A stretch of 47,831 nt of DNA, from positions 1 to 47,831 of the forward strand of contig JASHTF010000088.1 in assembly GCA_030040715.1 (NCBI GenBank). Reading direction: 5' to 3'. The number at the start of each line of letters is the position of its first letter. Position 1 is the first letter of the stretch. Below are positions 28,273 through 36,863 of the stretch, one piece after another. This DNA is from Gammaproteobacteria bacterium. GTDB lineage: Bacteria > Pseudomonadota > Gammaproteobacteria > Steroidobacterales > Steroidobacteraceae. Under the pieces are notes generated by a model, which did no database searches, was not told where the DNA came from, and saw only the letters and a program-made list of their open reading frames with translations. The translations under genes and the position numbers were made by a program.

Positions 28273-29655
28273 TCACCCTTCAGACTCGGGCGCCGCTCGG
28301 CCATCGGGCTCGACCGACTGGCTCGCCTGGCCGAAGACCCGCCGACCGAGCCAAAAGAGCGGCCAGCCGGTGAGCAGGACAATGGCTCCTGTCAGCGAGA
28401 CGAGCGGATCTAGGGTGAATACCCGGAACGACACTGCGAGCAGGCAGGCGATATAGAGCACCGTCAGGGACGGCAACGCGGGTAACGAGAACACCAACTG
28501 CGCGGCCGTGCGTCGGCGCAGAACGAACAGTGTCGATGCCACGATGGCGATCGTGAGCGTATCGCTGAAGATGACGTAGTTCAGGAGCTTCTCGAAGGTC
28601 CCCAGAATAAACGCCGGCAGCAGCATCGCCGCGCCGAAGAACAGCAGCGCAATCTCCTGTGTCTGGGTGCCGGGATTCACGCGCAGGAACGCACGGGGCA
28701 GCGCGCCATCCTGCGCCATGGCGTACAGGCTGCGCGGCATCTGCAGGATGGTGGCATTGACGAACCCTGCGGCCGAGAGAAATACCGCCAGCGAGAACAC
28801 CACCTCGCCCGGGGCACCGAAAAGCGTCCGTGACAGCGCCGCCGCTACGAGCTTCGAGCTGGCGATGCCATCGATGCCGAGCACGCGGTAATAGGCGAGG
28901 TTGAGCAGCAGATACAGCGTCACGACGGTGAGCATCCCCGCGCCGATCGCGATCGGAAAGCGCCGAGGCGCGTTGCGCAGATCGGCGCCGAGGTTCATCG
29001 TCATCTGATAGCCGCCGTAGGCGTAGAAGCAAGGCACCAGGGCTGCGACGAGGCGCGGTACCGAGGATCCCGCGGCCGGCGGCTCCTGCATGTGTGCAGG
29101 CAAGCGCCCGTATATCCAGAAGGCACTCAACGCCAGCCCGATGATCATTGCGATCTTGAGCATCGAGAGCAGATTCTGGGTGCGCGCACCGGGTCTGATG
29201 CCACGATAGTTGAGTGTCAGGAGCAGCAGCATCGTGGCGCCGGCGATGGCGAGCGCGGCATGTGGCGTGCGGTAGCGCTCCGACAGCAGCACTGGCATCA
29301 GGTATTCGGCGCCGATGACGGCAACGCCCGCGCCGCCGGCGCCCTGCACAATGATCTGCGACCAGTTCAGCATGAAAGCGAGCGTCGGGTGGTAGCAGTC
29401 CGCCACGACGCGGTAATAACCCCCGGCACGCGGATGCCGAGAGCCGATCTCCGCGAACACGAACGCCCCGATCAGGCTGACCAGCCCCCCGGCGATCCAA
29501 GCCGTGAAAAAAAGGCCCGTACTGCCCGCGGCACGCGCGACAATGGCCGGCGTGCGAAAGATCCCGATCCCCACGACCAGGCTGAAGACGACCATCGCCG
29601 TGTCGAAGGTTGAGAGCCGTGCCTCGATGCGCGCAGGCGCAGACTCAAGCCCCAT
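28273..29655 (-). CDS. APC superfamily amino acid permease (paralog A)
   Basis: Probable start MGLESAPARIEARLSTFDTAMVVFSLVVGIGIFRTPAIVARAAGS...; multi-TM; start overlaps the aminotransferase stop region. Confidence 0.92.
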   Translation of the reverse strand: MGLESAPARIEARLSTFDTAMVVFSLVVGIGIFRTPAIVARAAGSTGLFFTAWIAGGLVSLIGAFVFAEIGSRHPRAGGYYRVVADCYHPTLAFMLNWSQIIVQGAGGAGVAVIGAEYLMPVLLSERYRTPHAALAIAGATMLLLLTLNYRGIRPGARTQNLLSMLKIAMIIGLALSAFWIYGRLPAHMQEPPAAGSSVPRLVAALVPCFYAYGGYQMTMNLGADLRNAPRRFPIAIGAGMLTVVTLYLLLNLAYYRVLGIDGIASSKLVAAALSRTLFGAPGEVVFSLAVFLSAAGFVNATILQMPRSLYAMAQDGALPRAFLRVNPGTQTQEIALLFFGAAMLLPAFILGTFEKLLNYVIFSDTLTIAIVASTLFVLRRRTAAQLVFSLPALPSLTVLYIACLLAVSFRVFTLDPLVSLTGAIVLLTGWPLFWLGRRVFGQASQSVEPDGRAAPESEG

Positions 29656-30805
29656 ACAGGCACTCCCGCAGTAGCTGCGCCAAGCGCTCGAATTGTTGCG
29701 CGTGGTTGTAGAGCTGCGCCGAGATCCGCACCACCGGCCGCGGCTCAGCATGCATCCAGGTCTCAATGCCGCGCTCGCGGAACCAGTCGTGCAAACCTTT
29801 GACGTCGAGCCTCGCACCGTTCGCGTGTGCATGGGCCGCGGGCAGCGGAACTGAGGCCATCGAGCCGATCATCTCTGGCGGACAGGGCACCGCGACTCCG
29901 AGCGCCTCGAGCACCAGCGTGCGGGCGTGCAGCGCCAAGGTGCGGTTGTGAGCCATAACCTCCGGCCACCCGCCCGGAAGTAAGGCTTCCATGAAGCGCA
30001 GCGCAGCGGGAATGCACAGCCACGCCGTCGGATCGCAGGTACCCGTCCAATCGAACTCCGCTTGAAAGCCGCGCGGATAGCCATGACTGATCACGTTCGG
30101 ATGTAGATCATGCTGGCGATCGCGACGGACGTGCAGGAATGCCGCACCCTTGGGCGCACAGAGCCACTTGTGGGCATTGCCGGTGTAGTAAGCGGCGCCG
30201 AGCTGCGTGAGGTCGAGCGGCACCATGCCCGGCGCGTGCGCCCCGTCCACTAGCGTCTCAATCCCTTGCTCGCGTAGCTCGTGGACGAGGCTTGCGATCG
30301 GTAGCACCAGTGCAGTCGGGCTCGTCACGTGATCGAGCAGCGCGAGACGCGTGCGTGGTGTGACAGCAGCAAGCACTGCGCTCTGAATCTGCTGGGGACT
30401 CTGCAGGGGAAAGGGCAAACCGACGACCACGAGATGCGCTCCGGTACGTGCGGTGACGAACTCGAGCGTCTTGCGGCACGCGGCATAAGTATGGGTCGTG
30501 AGCAGCAGCTCATCCTCCGACTCAAAGGTGAGCGAACGCAGAACGGCATTCACGCCGGCCGTGGCATTCGGTACGAACACGAGGTCGGCCGGATCTGCGC
30601 CCAAGAATGCGCCCAATGCTGCGCGCGCTTGCGCCAATCGTTGCGGCAAGGTGGCGTCAAGAAAGTCGACGGGTTCACGCTCTAACTCCTGCCGCAGGAG
30701 CGTCTGCGTGTGCAACACGGCAGCGGGGCAGGCGCCAAAGGAGCCGTGATTGAGATAGCTGACCGCGGGATCGAGCGTCCAGTGGGCGGCGAGCGGCGAG
30801 TTCAC
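29645..30805 (-). CDS. PLP-dependent aminotransferase class V (isopenicillin-N-epimerase-like)
   Basis: 386 aa; LVDGAHAPGMVPLDLTQLGAAYYTGNAHKWLCAPKGAAFLHV contains the D..H...G / HKW PLP lysine motif. Confidence 0.93.
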   Translation of the reverse strand: MNSPLAAHWTLDPAVSYLNHGSFGACPAAVLHTQTLLRQELEREPVDFLDATLPQRLAQARAALGAFLGADPADLVFVPNATAGVNAVLRSLTFESEDELLLTTHTYAACRKTLEFVTARTGAHLVVVGLPFPLQSPQQIQSAVLAAVTPRTRLALLDHVTSPTALVLPIASLVHELREQGIETLVDGAHAPGMVPLDLTQLGAAYYTGNAHKWLCAPKGAAFLHVRRDRQHDLHPNVISHGYPRGFQAEFDWTGTCDPTAWLCIPAALRFMEALLPGGWPEVMAHNRTLALHARTLVLEALGVAVPCPPEMIGSMASVPLPAAHAHANGARLDVKGLHDWFRERGIETWMHAEPRPVVRISAQLYNHAQQFERLAQLLRECLYGA

Positions 30806-30910
30806 GTCAAGGCAGCAGTGGTTGCAAACACGGATAGCCTACCGTAACGCACGGCTCAACGGTTAAACTTACTGCTACATCAAGAATTCCAGGGGGCGGA
30901 GGAGTAAATC

Positions 30911-32926
30911 GTGCGCGCGACGAAGACATCCATTTGGATTGAGGGCGTGCTGGGATTGGCGCTGTCGTTCTTGGGCAATAATCTGTGCGCACAGACGCAG
31001 ACGCCGCCGGCCAATCGGGAGGCGCCGGCGGCCGAATCAGCGCCCATGTACCCGGATCTTCCCAGCGAAACGCCGCGGAAGTTCGTGCGCCCCACGTACG
31101 GCGCCGATTTCGAGGCGCGTGATGTGATGATTCCGATGCGCGATGGGGTAAGGCTTCATACCATCATTCTTGTACCCAAAGGTGCCAGGAACGCCGGTAT
31201 CTTGCTCACGCGAACACCCTACGAAGCGAAGCACCTCACGGCCAACAGGCAAAGTCTGCACCTCGGTCCGAGACTGTGGGGCTATGACAATGCGGTCGAG
31301 ACGATCATCGAAGGTGGCTACATTCGCGTTGTGCAGGACATTCGCGGCAAATATGGGAGCGAAGGCGACTACGTAATGAACCGCCCCATGCGCGGACCCC
31401 TCAATCCGACACCCGTCGATGAGTCGACCGATACCTACGACACCATCGATTGGTTGGTGAAGAACGTGCCGGAGTCGAACGGCAAGGTTGGCGTACTTGG
31501 GATCTCCTATGATGGCTTCCTGGCGCTTACCCCATTGATCAATCCGCACCCGGCGCTCAAGGTCGCAGTGCCGATGAATCCGATGGTGGACGGCTGGCGT
31601 GGTGATGACTGGTTTCACAACGGTGCGTTCCGTCAACAGGGTCTGCCTTACATTTACCAGCAGACCGCCACCCGCTCCAACGATGAGCCATGGCAGTCCG
31701 GAGCGTTCGATGATTACGACCTTTACATGCGAGCGGGTTCGGCAGGGGAATTGGCAAAGCAGCACGGCATGGAGCAGATCGGATTTTGGAACAAGATCGT
31801 CGCGCATCCCGCCTATGATGCGTTCTGGCAAGAGCAGGCCATGGATCGCATCCTGGCGCGTGCCCCGCTGACCGTACCGACGATGCTGGTAGCGGGGCTG
31901 TGGGACCAGGAAGACATTTATGGGGCGAATGCGGTCTACAAGGCACTGTATGCCGAGCCGGGCAACCGCAAAAATCTGTTTCTGGTGATAGGGCCGTGGT
32001 ACCACGGTCAGGAGATCGACGAGGCGAGTGCGCTCGGGCCCATCCGCTTCGGCAGCGACACCGGTCTCTATTTCAGACGCCACATTCTCGCGCCCTTCCT
32101 GGCGCGCTACCTCAAGGACGATGCCGCCGCGCCGCCCGCGGTCGCACCGGTCACGGCTTTCCGCACCGGCATTAACGCCTGGGAGCAACTACCGTCGTGG
32201 CCTTCCGCGTGCGAGGGCGCGTGTCAACCGCGGGCGACACCGATTTATCTGCAGGCTCAAGGCAAGCTGGGATTCCAGGCCCCAGCAGCTGGGGCGGCGT
32301 TCGACGAGTACCAGTCGGATCCCGCGAAACCGGTTCCATTTCGAGTCCGACCCAGCCAACCGGTGGGCTACGATCCGCCGCTTACCTGGACGCGGTGGTT
32401 GGTAGACGATCAGCGGGAATTCTCTGGGCGGCCCGACGTGCTCACATACAGCACCGCGTCTTTGGATGCGCCGCTTGCTATCAGTGGCGAACCTGTAGTC
32501 AATCTGGTTGCGGCGACGACCGGTACCGACGTGGACTGGGTGGTGAAGCTGATCGATGTTTATCCGGACGAGGTGGCCTCACAACCCGAGCTCGGCGGCT
32601 ATCAGCTCCCGGTCGCGATGGACATCTTTCGCGGACGCTATCGGGAGAGCTTCAGCGTCGCAAAGCCGATCAAGCCGAATGTGCCGCTCACCTATCGATT
32701 CGCGCTTCCTACGACCAACCACGTGTTCCTGGCCGGGCACCGCATCATGGTCCAGGTACAGTCTGCTTGGTTCCCGCTGTACGACCGCAACCCGCAGACC
32801 TTTGTGCCGAACATCTTCTTCGCGAAACCCGAGGACTACCGGAAGACGACCGAGCGCGTGTATCACACAGGGGGTAACGCGAGCTTCATCGAGCTTCCCA
32901 TCGTCCCGGCGCCGTCATCGTGGTGA
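30911..32926 (+). CDS. CocE/NonD family hydrolase (X-Pro dipeptidyl-peptidase S15-like), secreted
   Basis: 671 aa; RDGVRLHTIILVPKGA, DIRGKYGSEGDY, VGVLGISYDGFLAL nucleophile elbow, C-terminal jelly-roll-like region. Confidence 0.93.
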   Translation: MRATKTSIWIEGVLGLALSFLGNNLCAQTQTPPANREAPAAESAPMYPDLPSETPRKFVRPTYGADFEARDVMIPMRDGVRLHTIILVPKGARNAGILLTRTPYEAKHLTANRQSLHLGPRLWGYDNAVETIIEGGYIRVVQDIRGKYGSEGDYVMNRPMRGPLNPTPVDESTDTYDTIDWLVKNVPESNGKVGVLGISYDGFLALTPLINPHPALKVAVPMNPMVDGWRGDDWFHNGAFRQQGLPYIYQQTATRSNDEPWQSGAFDDYDLYMRAGSAGELAKQHGMEQIGFWNKIVAHPAYDAFWQEQAMDRILARAPLTVPTMLVAGLWDQEDIYGANAVYKALYAEPGNRKNLFLVIGPWYHGQEIDEASALGPIRFGSDTGLYFRRHILAPFLARYLKDDAAAPPAVAPVTAFRTGINAWEQLPSWPSACEGACQPRATPIYLQAQGKLGFQAPAAGAAFDEYQSDPAKPVPFRVRPSQPVGYDPPLTWTRWLVDDQREFSGRPDVLTYSTASLDAPLAISGEPVVNLVAATTGTDVDWVVKLIDVYPDEVASQPELGGYQLPVAMDIFRGRYRESFSVAKPIKPNVPLTYRFALPTTNHVFLAGHRIMVQVQSAWFPLYDRNPQTFVPNIFFAKPEDYRKTTERVYHTGGNASFIELPIVPAPSSW

Positions 32927-32985
32927 GGCAGCCGGCAGCTCGTGCTGGTTTCAGGCACTGCCAGGACGGCTGCCTGCCGGCTGCC
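32927..32985. repeat. 12-bp perfect inverted repeat directly after the CocE stop codon
   Basis: GGCAGCCGGCAG (32927-32938) and CTGCCGGCTGCC (32974-32985), 35-nt loop, between convergent genes. Confidence 0.75.
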
Positions 32986-33011
32986 GCCCGTCGCGAAGCA
33001 CTCCCGGTCTC

Positions 33012-34424
33012 CTACCCGCGCTGCTTTTCGCTTCTTTCCGACTCGCACAGCAGTCGGCTTTCGGCTTCGACCGACTGCGGCGTGTGGCCGAACACCCGAC
33101 GACCGAGCAGGAAAAGCGGCCAACCGGTGAGCAGGATGACGGCCCCCGTGAGCGAGACGAGCGGATCGAGGGTGAACGCCCGGAGCGACACTCCGAGGAG
33201 GCAGGCAACATAGAACGCCGTCAGGAACGGCGAGCCGGCTAGTGAGAAGACCGGCTGGGCGGCCGGGCGTCGGCGCAGAACGAACAGTGTCGATGCCGCG
33301 ATAGCCATCGTGAGCGTATCGTTGAAAATGACGTAGTTCAGGAGCTTCTCGAAGGTCCCGAGTACGAACGCGGGCAGCAGCATCGCTGCGCCGAAGAACA
33401 GCAGCGCGATCTCCTGGGCTTGCGTGGTGGGGTTCACACGCAGGAACGCGCGCGGCAGTACACCGTCCTGTGCCATGGCGTACAGGCTGCGCGGCATCTG
33501 CAGGATCGTGGCATTGACGTAGCCTGCAGCCGAGAGAAATACCGCTAGCGAGAACACTACCTCACCCGGGGTACCGAACAGCGCTCCTGAGAGCGCGGCG
33601 GCCACGAGCTTCGAGCTGGCGATGCCGTCGATGCCGAGCACGCGGTAATAGGCGAGGTTGAGCAGCAGATATAGTGTCACGACGGTGAGCATGCCTGCGC
33701 CGATTGCGATCGGAAAGCGCCGAGGCGCGTTACGCAGATCGGCTCCGAGGTTCATCGTCATCTGATAGCCGCCGTAGGCGAACAGGCTCGGCACGATGGC
33801 TGCGGTGAAACGCGGCGCCCACGAGCCCGCGACGACAGGCACCTGTGCGTGTACGTGCGCGTGTGCAGGCAAACGCCAATATATCCAGAAGGCGCTCAAC
33901 GCCAGCCCGGAGATCATTGTGATCTTGAGCATCGAAAGCAGATTCTGCGTGCGCGCTCCCGGCTTGATACCTCGATAGTTGAGCGTCAGGAGCAGCAGCA
34001 TCGTGGCGCCGGCGATGGCGAGCGAGGCATGTGGCGTGCGGTAGCGCTCCGGCAGCAGTACTGGCATCAGGTACTCGGCGCCGATGACGGCAACGCCAGC
34101 ACTACTGGCACCTTGCGAGATGGTCTGCGACCAATTCAGGATGAAGGCGAGCGTCGGGTGGTAGCAGTCCGCCACGACGCGGTAATAACCCCCGGCACGC
34201 GGATGCCGAGAGCCGATCTCTGCGAACACGAAGGCCCCGATCAGGCTGACGAGGCCCCCGGCGAGCCAGGCCGTAAAAAACAGGCTCGTACTACCGGCAG
34301 CACGCGCCACGATGGCCGGCGTGCGAAAGATCCCGATCCCCACGACGAGGCTGAAGACGACCATCGCCGTGTCGAAGGTCGAGAGCCGTGCCTCGATGCG
34401 CGACGGCGCAGGCTCAGTTGACAT
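33012..34424 (-). CDS. APC superfamily amino acid permease (paralog B)
   Basis: MSTEPAPSRIEARLSTFDTAMVVFSLVVGIGIFRTPAIVARAAGS...; nearly collinear with the 28273-29655 product. Confidence 0.92.
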   Translation of the reverse strand: MSTEPAPSRIEARLSTFDTAMVVFSLVVGIGIFRTPAIVARAAGSTSLFFTAWLAGGLVSLIGAFVFAEIGSRHPRAGGYYRVVADCYHPTLAFILNWSQTISQGASSAGVAVIGAEYLMPVLLPERYRTPHASLAIAGATMLLLLTLNYRGIKPGARTQNLLSMLKITMISGLALSAFWIYWRLPAHAHVHAQVPVVAGSWAPRFTAAIVPSLFAYGGYQMTMNLGADLRNAPRRFPIAIGAGMLTVVTLYLLLNLAYYRVLGIDGIASSKLVAAALSGALFGTPGEVVFSLAVFLSAAGYVNATILQMPRSLYAMAQDGVLPRAFLRVNPTTQAQEIALLFFGAAMLLPAFVLGTFEKLLNYVIFNDTLTMAIAASTLFVLRRRPAAQPVFSLAGSPFLTAFYVACLLGVSLRAFTLDPLVSLTGAVILLTGWPLFLLGRRVFGHTPQSVEAESRLLCESERSEKQRG

Positions 34425-34453
34425 GAAACGCATTCACATCGCGCAGCCGCCAC

Positions 34454-35326
34454 TCACGACCGGCGCGTCGGTGCTTCAGCGCGGAGATACGGTTTGTTCA
34501 CCTCGACGATGCTCTTCCAGGCGTATGGATCTTCTCCCGCGACCATCACGATATCGCGCAGATCCTCGGTGGCTGGTAGCTTTCCATCCTGATCCCACGG
34601 CAGCATCGATTCGGCACTCATGTAATGGTTGACGAGCGCCATACGAAAGCTATTCGCAGTGCTATTTCTGCGCGAGCTGTGCAAGATATAACCGTTGAAG
34701 AAAACCACCGAGCCTCGCTGCACCTCGATCGGGATGATGCGATCGCGCTCGTAGCCAGACAGCTCAATCATGTCCTTCTCTGCGAACTCCGGATCGTTGC
34801 CCGGCACTCGCCGACGGATCACACTGGGATGGTGTGATCCGGGAATGAGCCACAGACAACCGTTCTCGACCGACGCGTCATCGATGGCGATCCACGCACC
34901 GACCAACGATCGGTCTCTGGTAGGAATATAGTACTCATCCTGGTGCCATGACTGACCCAATTTCCCAGGTGCCTTGACGAACAGCATGGACTGCATGCAT
35001 TTGAGATTAAGACTGACGATCTTGATCAGAATATTCACAATCCTCGGGTGAAACAGATAGCCCCTGATCAGCGTCGAGAGCTTGTGAGGGAAATGAATTG
35101 CGGTGTACCGCGCGAGGACCTCGGTGTCCGTGAGTCCGGCAGCATCGAGCAGACCATCGACTTGCCCGCGGTTGCCCCGAAAAACCTCCGTTGCTTCCTG
35201 TCTCAGTTCTTCGAGCTCCGCCGTTGTGAGAAGATCCGGCGCTATCAGATAGCCGTTGTCGTCATAGAAACCGCTATTGGCTCGATTCACACCCGCGACA
35301 CCGACCGTGGCATGCTCTGTTCTCAT
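34454..35326 (-). CDS. phytanoyl-CoA dioxygenase (PhyH) family protein
   Basis: SWHQDEYYIPTRDRSLVGAWIAIDDASVENGCLWLIPGSHH (HxD motif) and later HSSRRN. Confidence 0.93.
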   Translation of the reverse strand: MRTEHATVGVAGVNRANSGFYDDNGYLIAPDLLTTAELEELRQEATEVFRGNRGQVDGLLDAAGLTDTEVLARYTAIHFPHKLSTLIRGYLFHPRIVNILIKIVSLNLKCMQSMLFVKAPGKLGQSWHQDEYYIPTRDRSLVGAWIAIDDASVENGCLWLIPGSHHPSVIRRRVPGNDPEFAEKDMIELSGYERDRIIPIEVQRGSVVFFNGYILHSSRRNSTANSFRMALVNHYMSAESMLPWDQDGKLPATEDLRDIVMVAGEDPYAWKSIVEVNKPYLRAEAPTRRS

Positions 35327-35528
35327 ACGAGTGATGTCGCGACGAGTCTCCCTACCTGAAGCGCCCTCGCGTCGTGGTTCAGTAGTTTACGAGGTCCGCG
35401 AGGTCCTTTAAAGCAAGCCGGTGGAGACTTCCATGACGATGTGCATCGCAGCAGCAGCTTGTCTAGTGACAGCTTGCTCGACGTCCGCTGACACAAAGGC
35501 CGCGCCTCTAGCGCGACACTGCCAGCAG

Positions 35529-35615
35529 CTATTTTTCTTTGCCAGTGCTCGAAAGCAACCCCATAACGATCACTATCGTGACGATTACGCCGATGATTGC
35601 GGGTATTGATCCCAT
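35529..35615 (-). CDS. candidate 28-aa single-TM microprotein
   Basis: MGSIPAIIGVIVTIVIVMGLLSSTGKEK*; no strong Shine-Dalgarno seen. Confidence 0.33.
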   Translation of the reverse strand: MGSIPAIIGVIVTIVIVMGLLSSTGKEK

Positions 35616-35777
35616 GCGCACGGCTCACGACAAATCTGCCCGGCAATGTGCCGTGAGCGTGCTGACTGTAGCCTGAACAGCGCCATGCACATTGTCCTAC
35701 GCCCGGCCTTTCTGCGTTTCGGAAAATGATCGCTTTTCAACGTGGTCAACGCAGGCCCGAGCCTGCCGGGCGCCCCT

Positions 35778-36209
35778 TTAGAACGGCAGGGGCTCCAGAT
35801 CCGGATCAACCCAACTGCGGCGCGCCTCGACGGAGAACAGCACCGACCTGGACCAATAGCGCAGCAGCCAGTCCGACCGCCCGTATTCCGTGGCCAGCAG
35901 TGCGTTTAGTGACCCGGACAGGGAGGCGTGACGGGGACGGCCATCGAGCCAGGCGCGGGCGGCGCGCAGCGATGCTTGGGTGATGGTCTCGTGATACCCA
36001 CTGCGCTCAGTATTGGCCACGCCGGTAGCTTCGTTGTAGGCCCGGATCAACACTGGCATGTCGCGCAGCGCGTCGGTGTCGGGCTGACGCAGTAGCCACA
36101 AGGCGGCAGCGAAGTGGGCGGCGTGCGTCCATTCGGTCTTGGGAAGGCTGCGCTCGAGCAGGCCCCGGCCAATCCGGTCGACGTCAACATCAGAGAATAT
36201 GTGCGGCAC
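35778..36209 (-). CDS. conserved hypothetical protein
   Basis: From GTG 36209: VPHIFSDVDVDRIGRGLLERSLPKTEWTHAAHFAAALWLLRQ...YNEATGVANTERSGYHETITQA; ORF can extend to 36251. Confidence 0.75.
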   Translation of the reverse strand: MPHIFSDVDVDRIGRGLLERSLPKTEWTHAAHFAAALWLLRQPDTDALRDMPVLIRAYNEATGVANTERSGYHETITQASLRAARAWLDGRPRHASLSGSLNALLATEYGRSDWLLRYWSRSVLFSVEARRSWVDPDLEPLPF

Positions 36210-36243
36210 GAGCGCGACTCCTAGGCGAGACGGCCGCGGAGCC

Positions 36244-36386
36244 CAAAACAAGCAACCCCGCCGGCGGCGGGGTTGCGAATGCTTCGAAACTGTAACTTGA
36301 AAGCTTCAGCTTCCACAGAGCAGGCACGCAGACCCCACCCGAAAGAGGGTCTGCCGTTGAGCCTTCCGAGCGATGAACCGAAGCAT
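36244..36386 (-). ncRNA. candidate structured RNA (leader/riboswitch-like or sRNA) ending in a terminator hairpin
   Basis: Long-range pairing ATGCTTCG (36279-36286) with CGAAGCAT (36379-36386) enclosing hairpins 36290-36318 and 36328-36354; followed on minus strand by terminator 36252-36276. Confidence 0.45.
36252..36276 (-). terminator. rho-independent terminator-like hairpin
   Basis: GCAACCCCGCC-GGC-GGCGGGGTTGC, 11-bp perfect arms; minus-strand tail TTGTTTT. Confidence 0.7.
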
Positions 36387-36863
36387 CGAGAACACTCTAA
36401 CGGCGGTTCGACGGTCGATCAAGCGGCGGACCCGAGGCGACCGAAGCCGGCCGCCTACCGATCCTAGAAACACATGCTCACTTTCCCCGGTCACCTCGCG
36501 ATGAGATCTACGATCTCGACGCCGGAGTGCTCCCGCGTGAGATGGACCGCTTTGAAATCGAGCGAGTGGTTCTCTCCCCACCACCGATCCCACCGGGCCG
36601 CGGACGCCCGAGTGTCGAGGAGCTGAGGGCCATCACGCGCAAGCAGCCGCGCATGAGAATGCGCGCCGCATCTATCGGCTTGCCTGAGATTACAACGAGC
36701 CTGGTGACAGTCGCTGTTGAGCGCGATGTTGACAGCAGCTGAGGTGTAGTAGGCCATGCCAGTGTGGCAAGGGACGCGAGTCATTAGCCCGGCCCACACC
36801 CTGAACGCACGGCGAGTTTCGCGCCCGGCTCGAATCCTGGCGTGGACCTGCCTATACTGCAGT

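Noticed and set aside
31037-32188. 383-aa minus-strand ORF opposite the CocE hydrolase
   Set aside because: Antisense shadow ORF; the plus strand encodes a complete, recognisable hydrolase.
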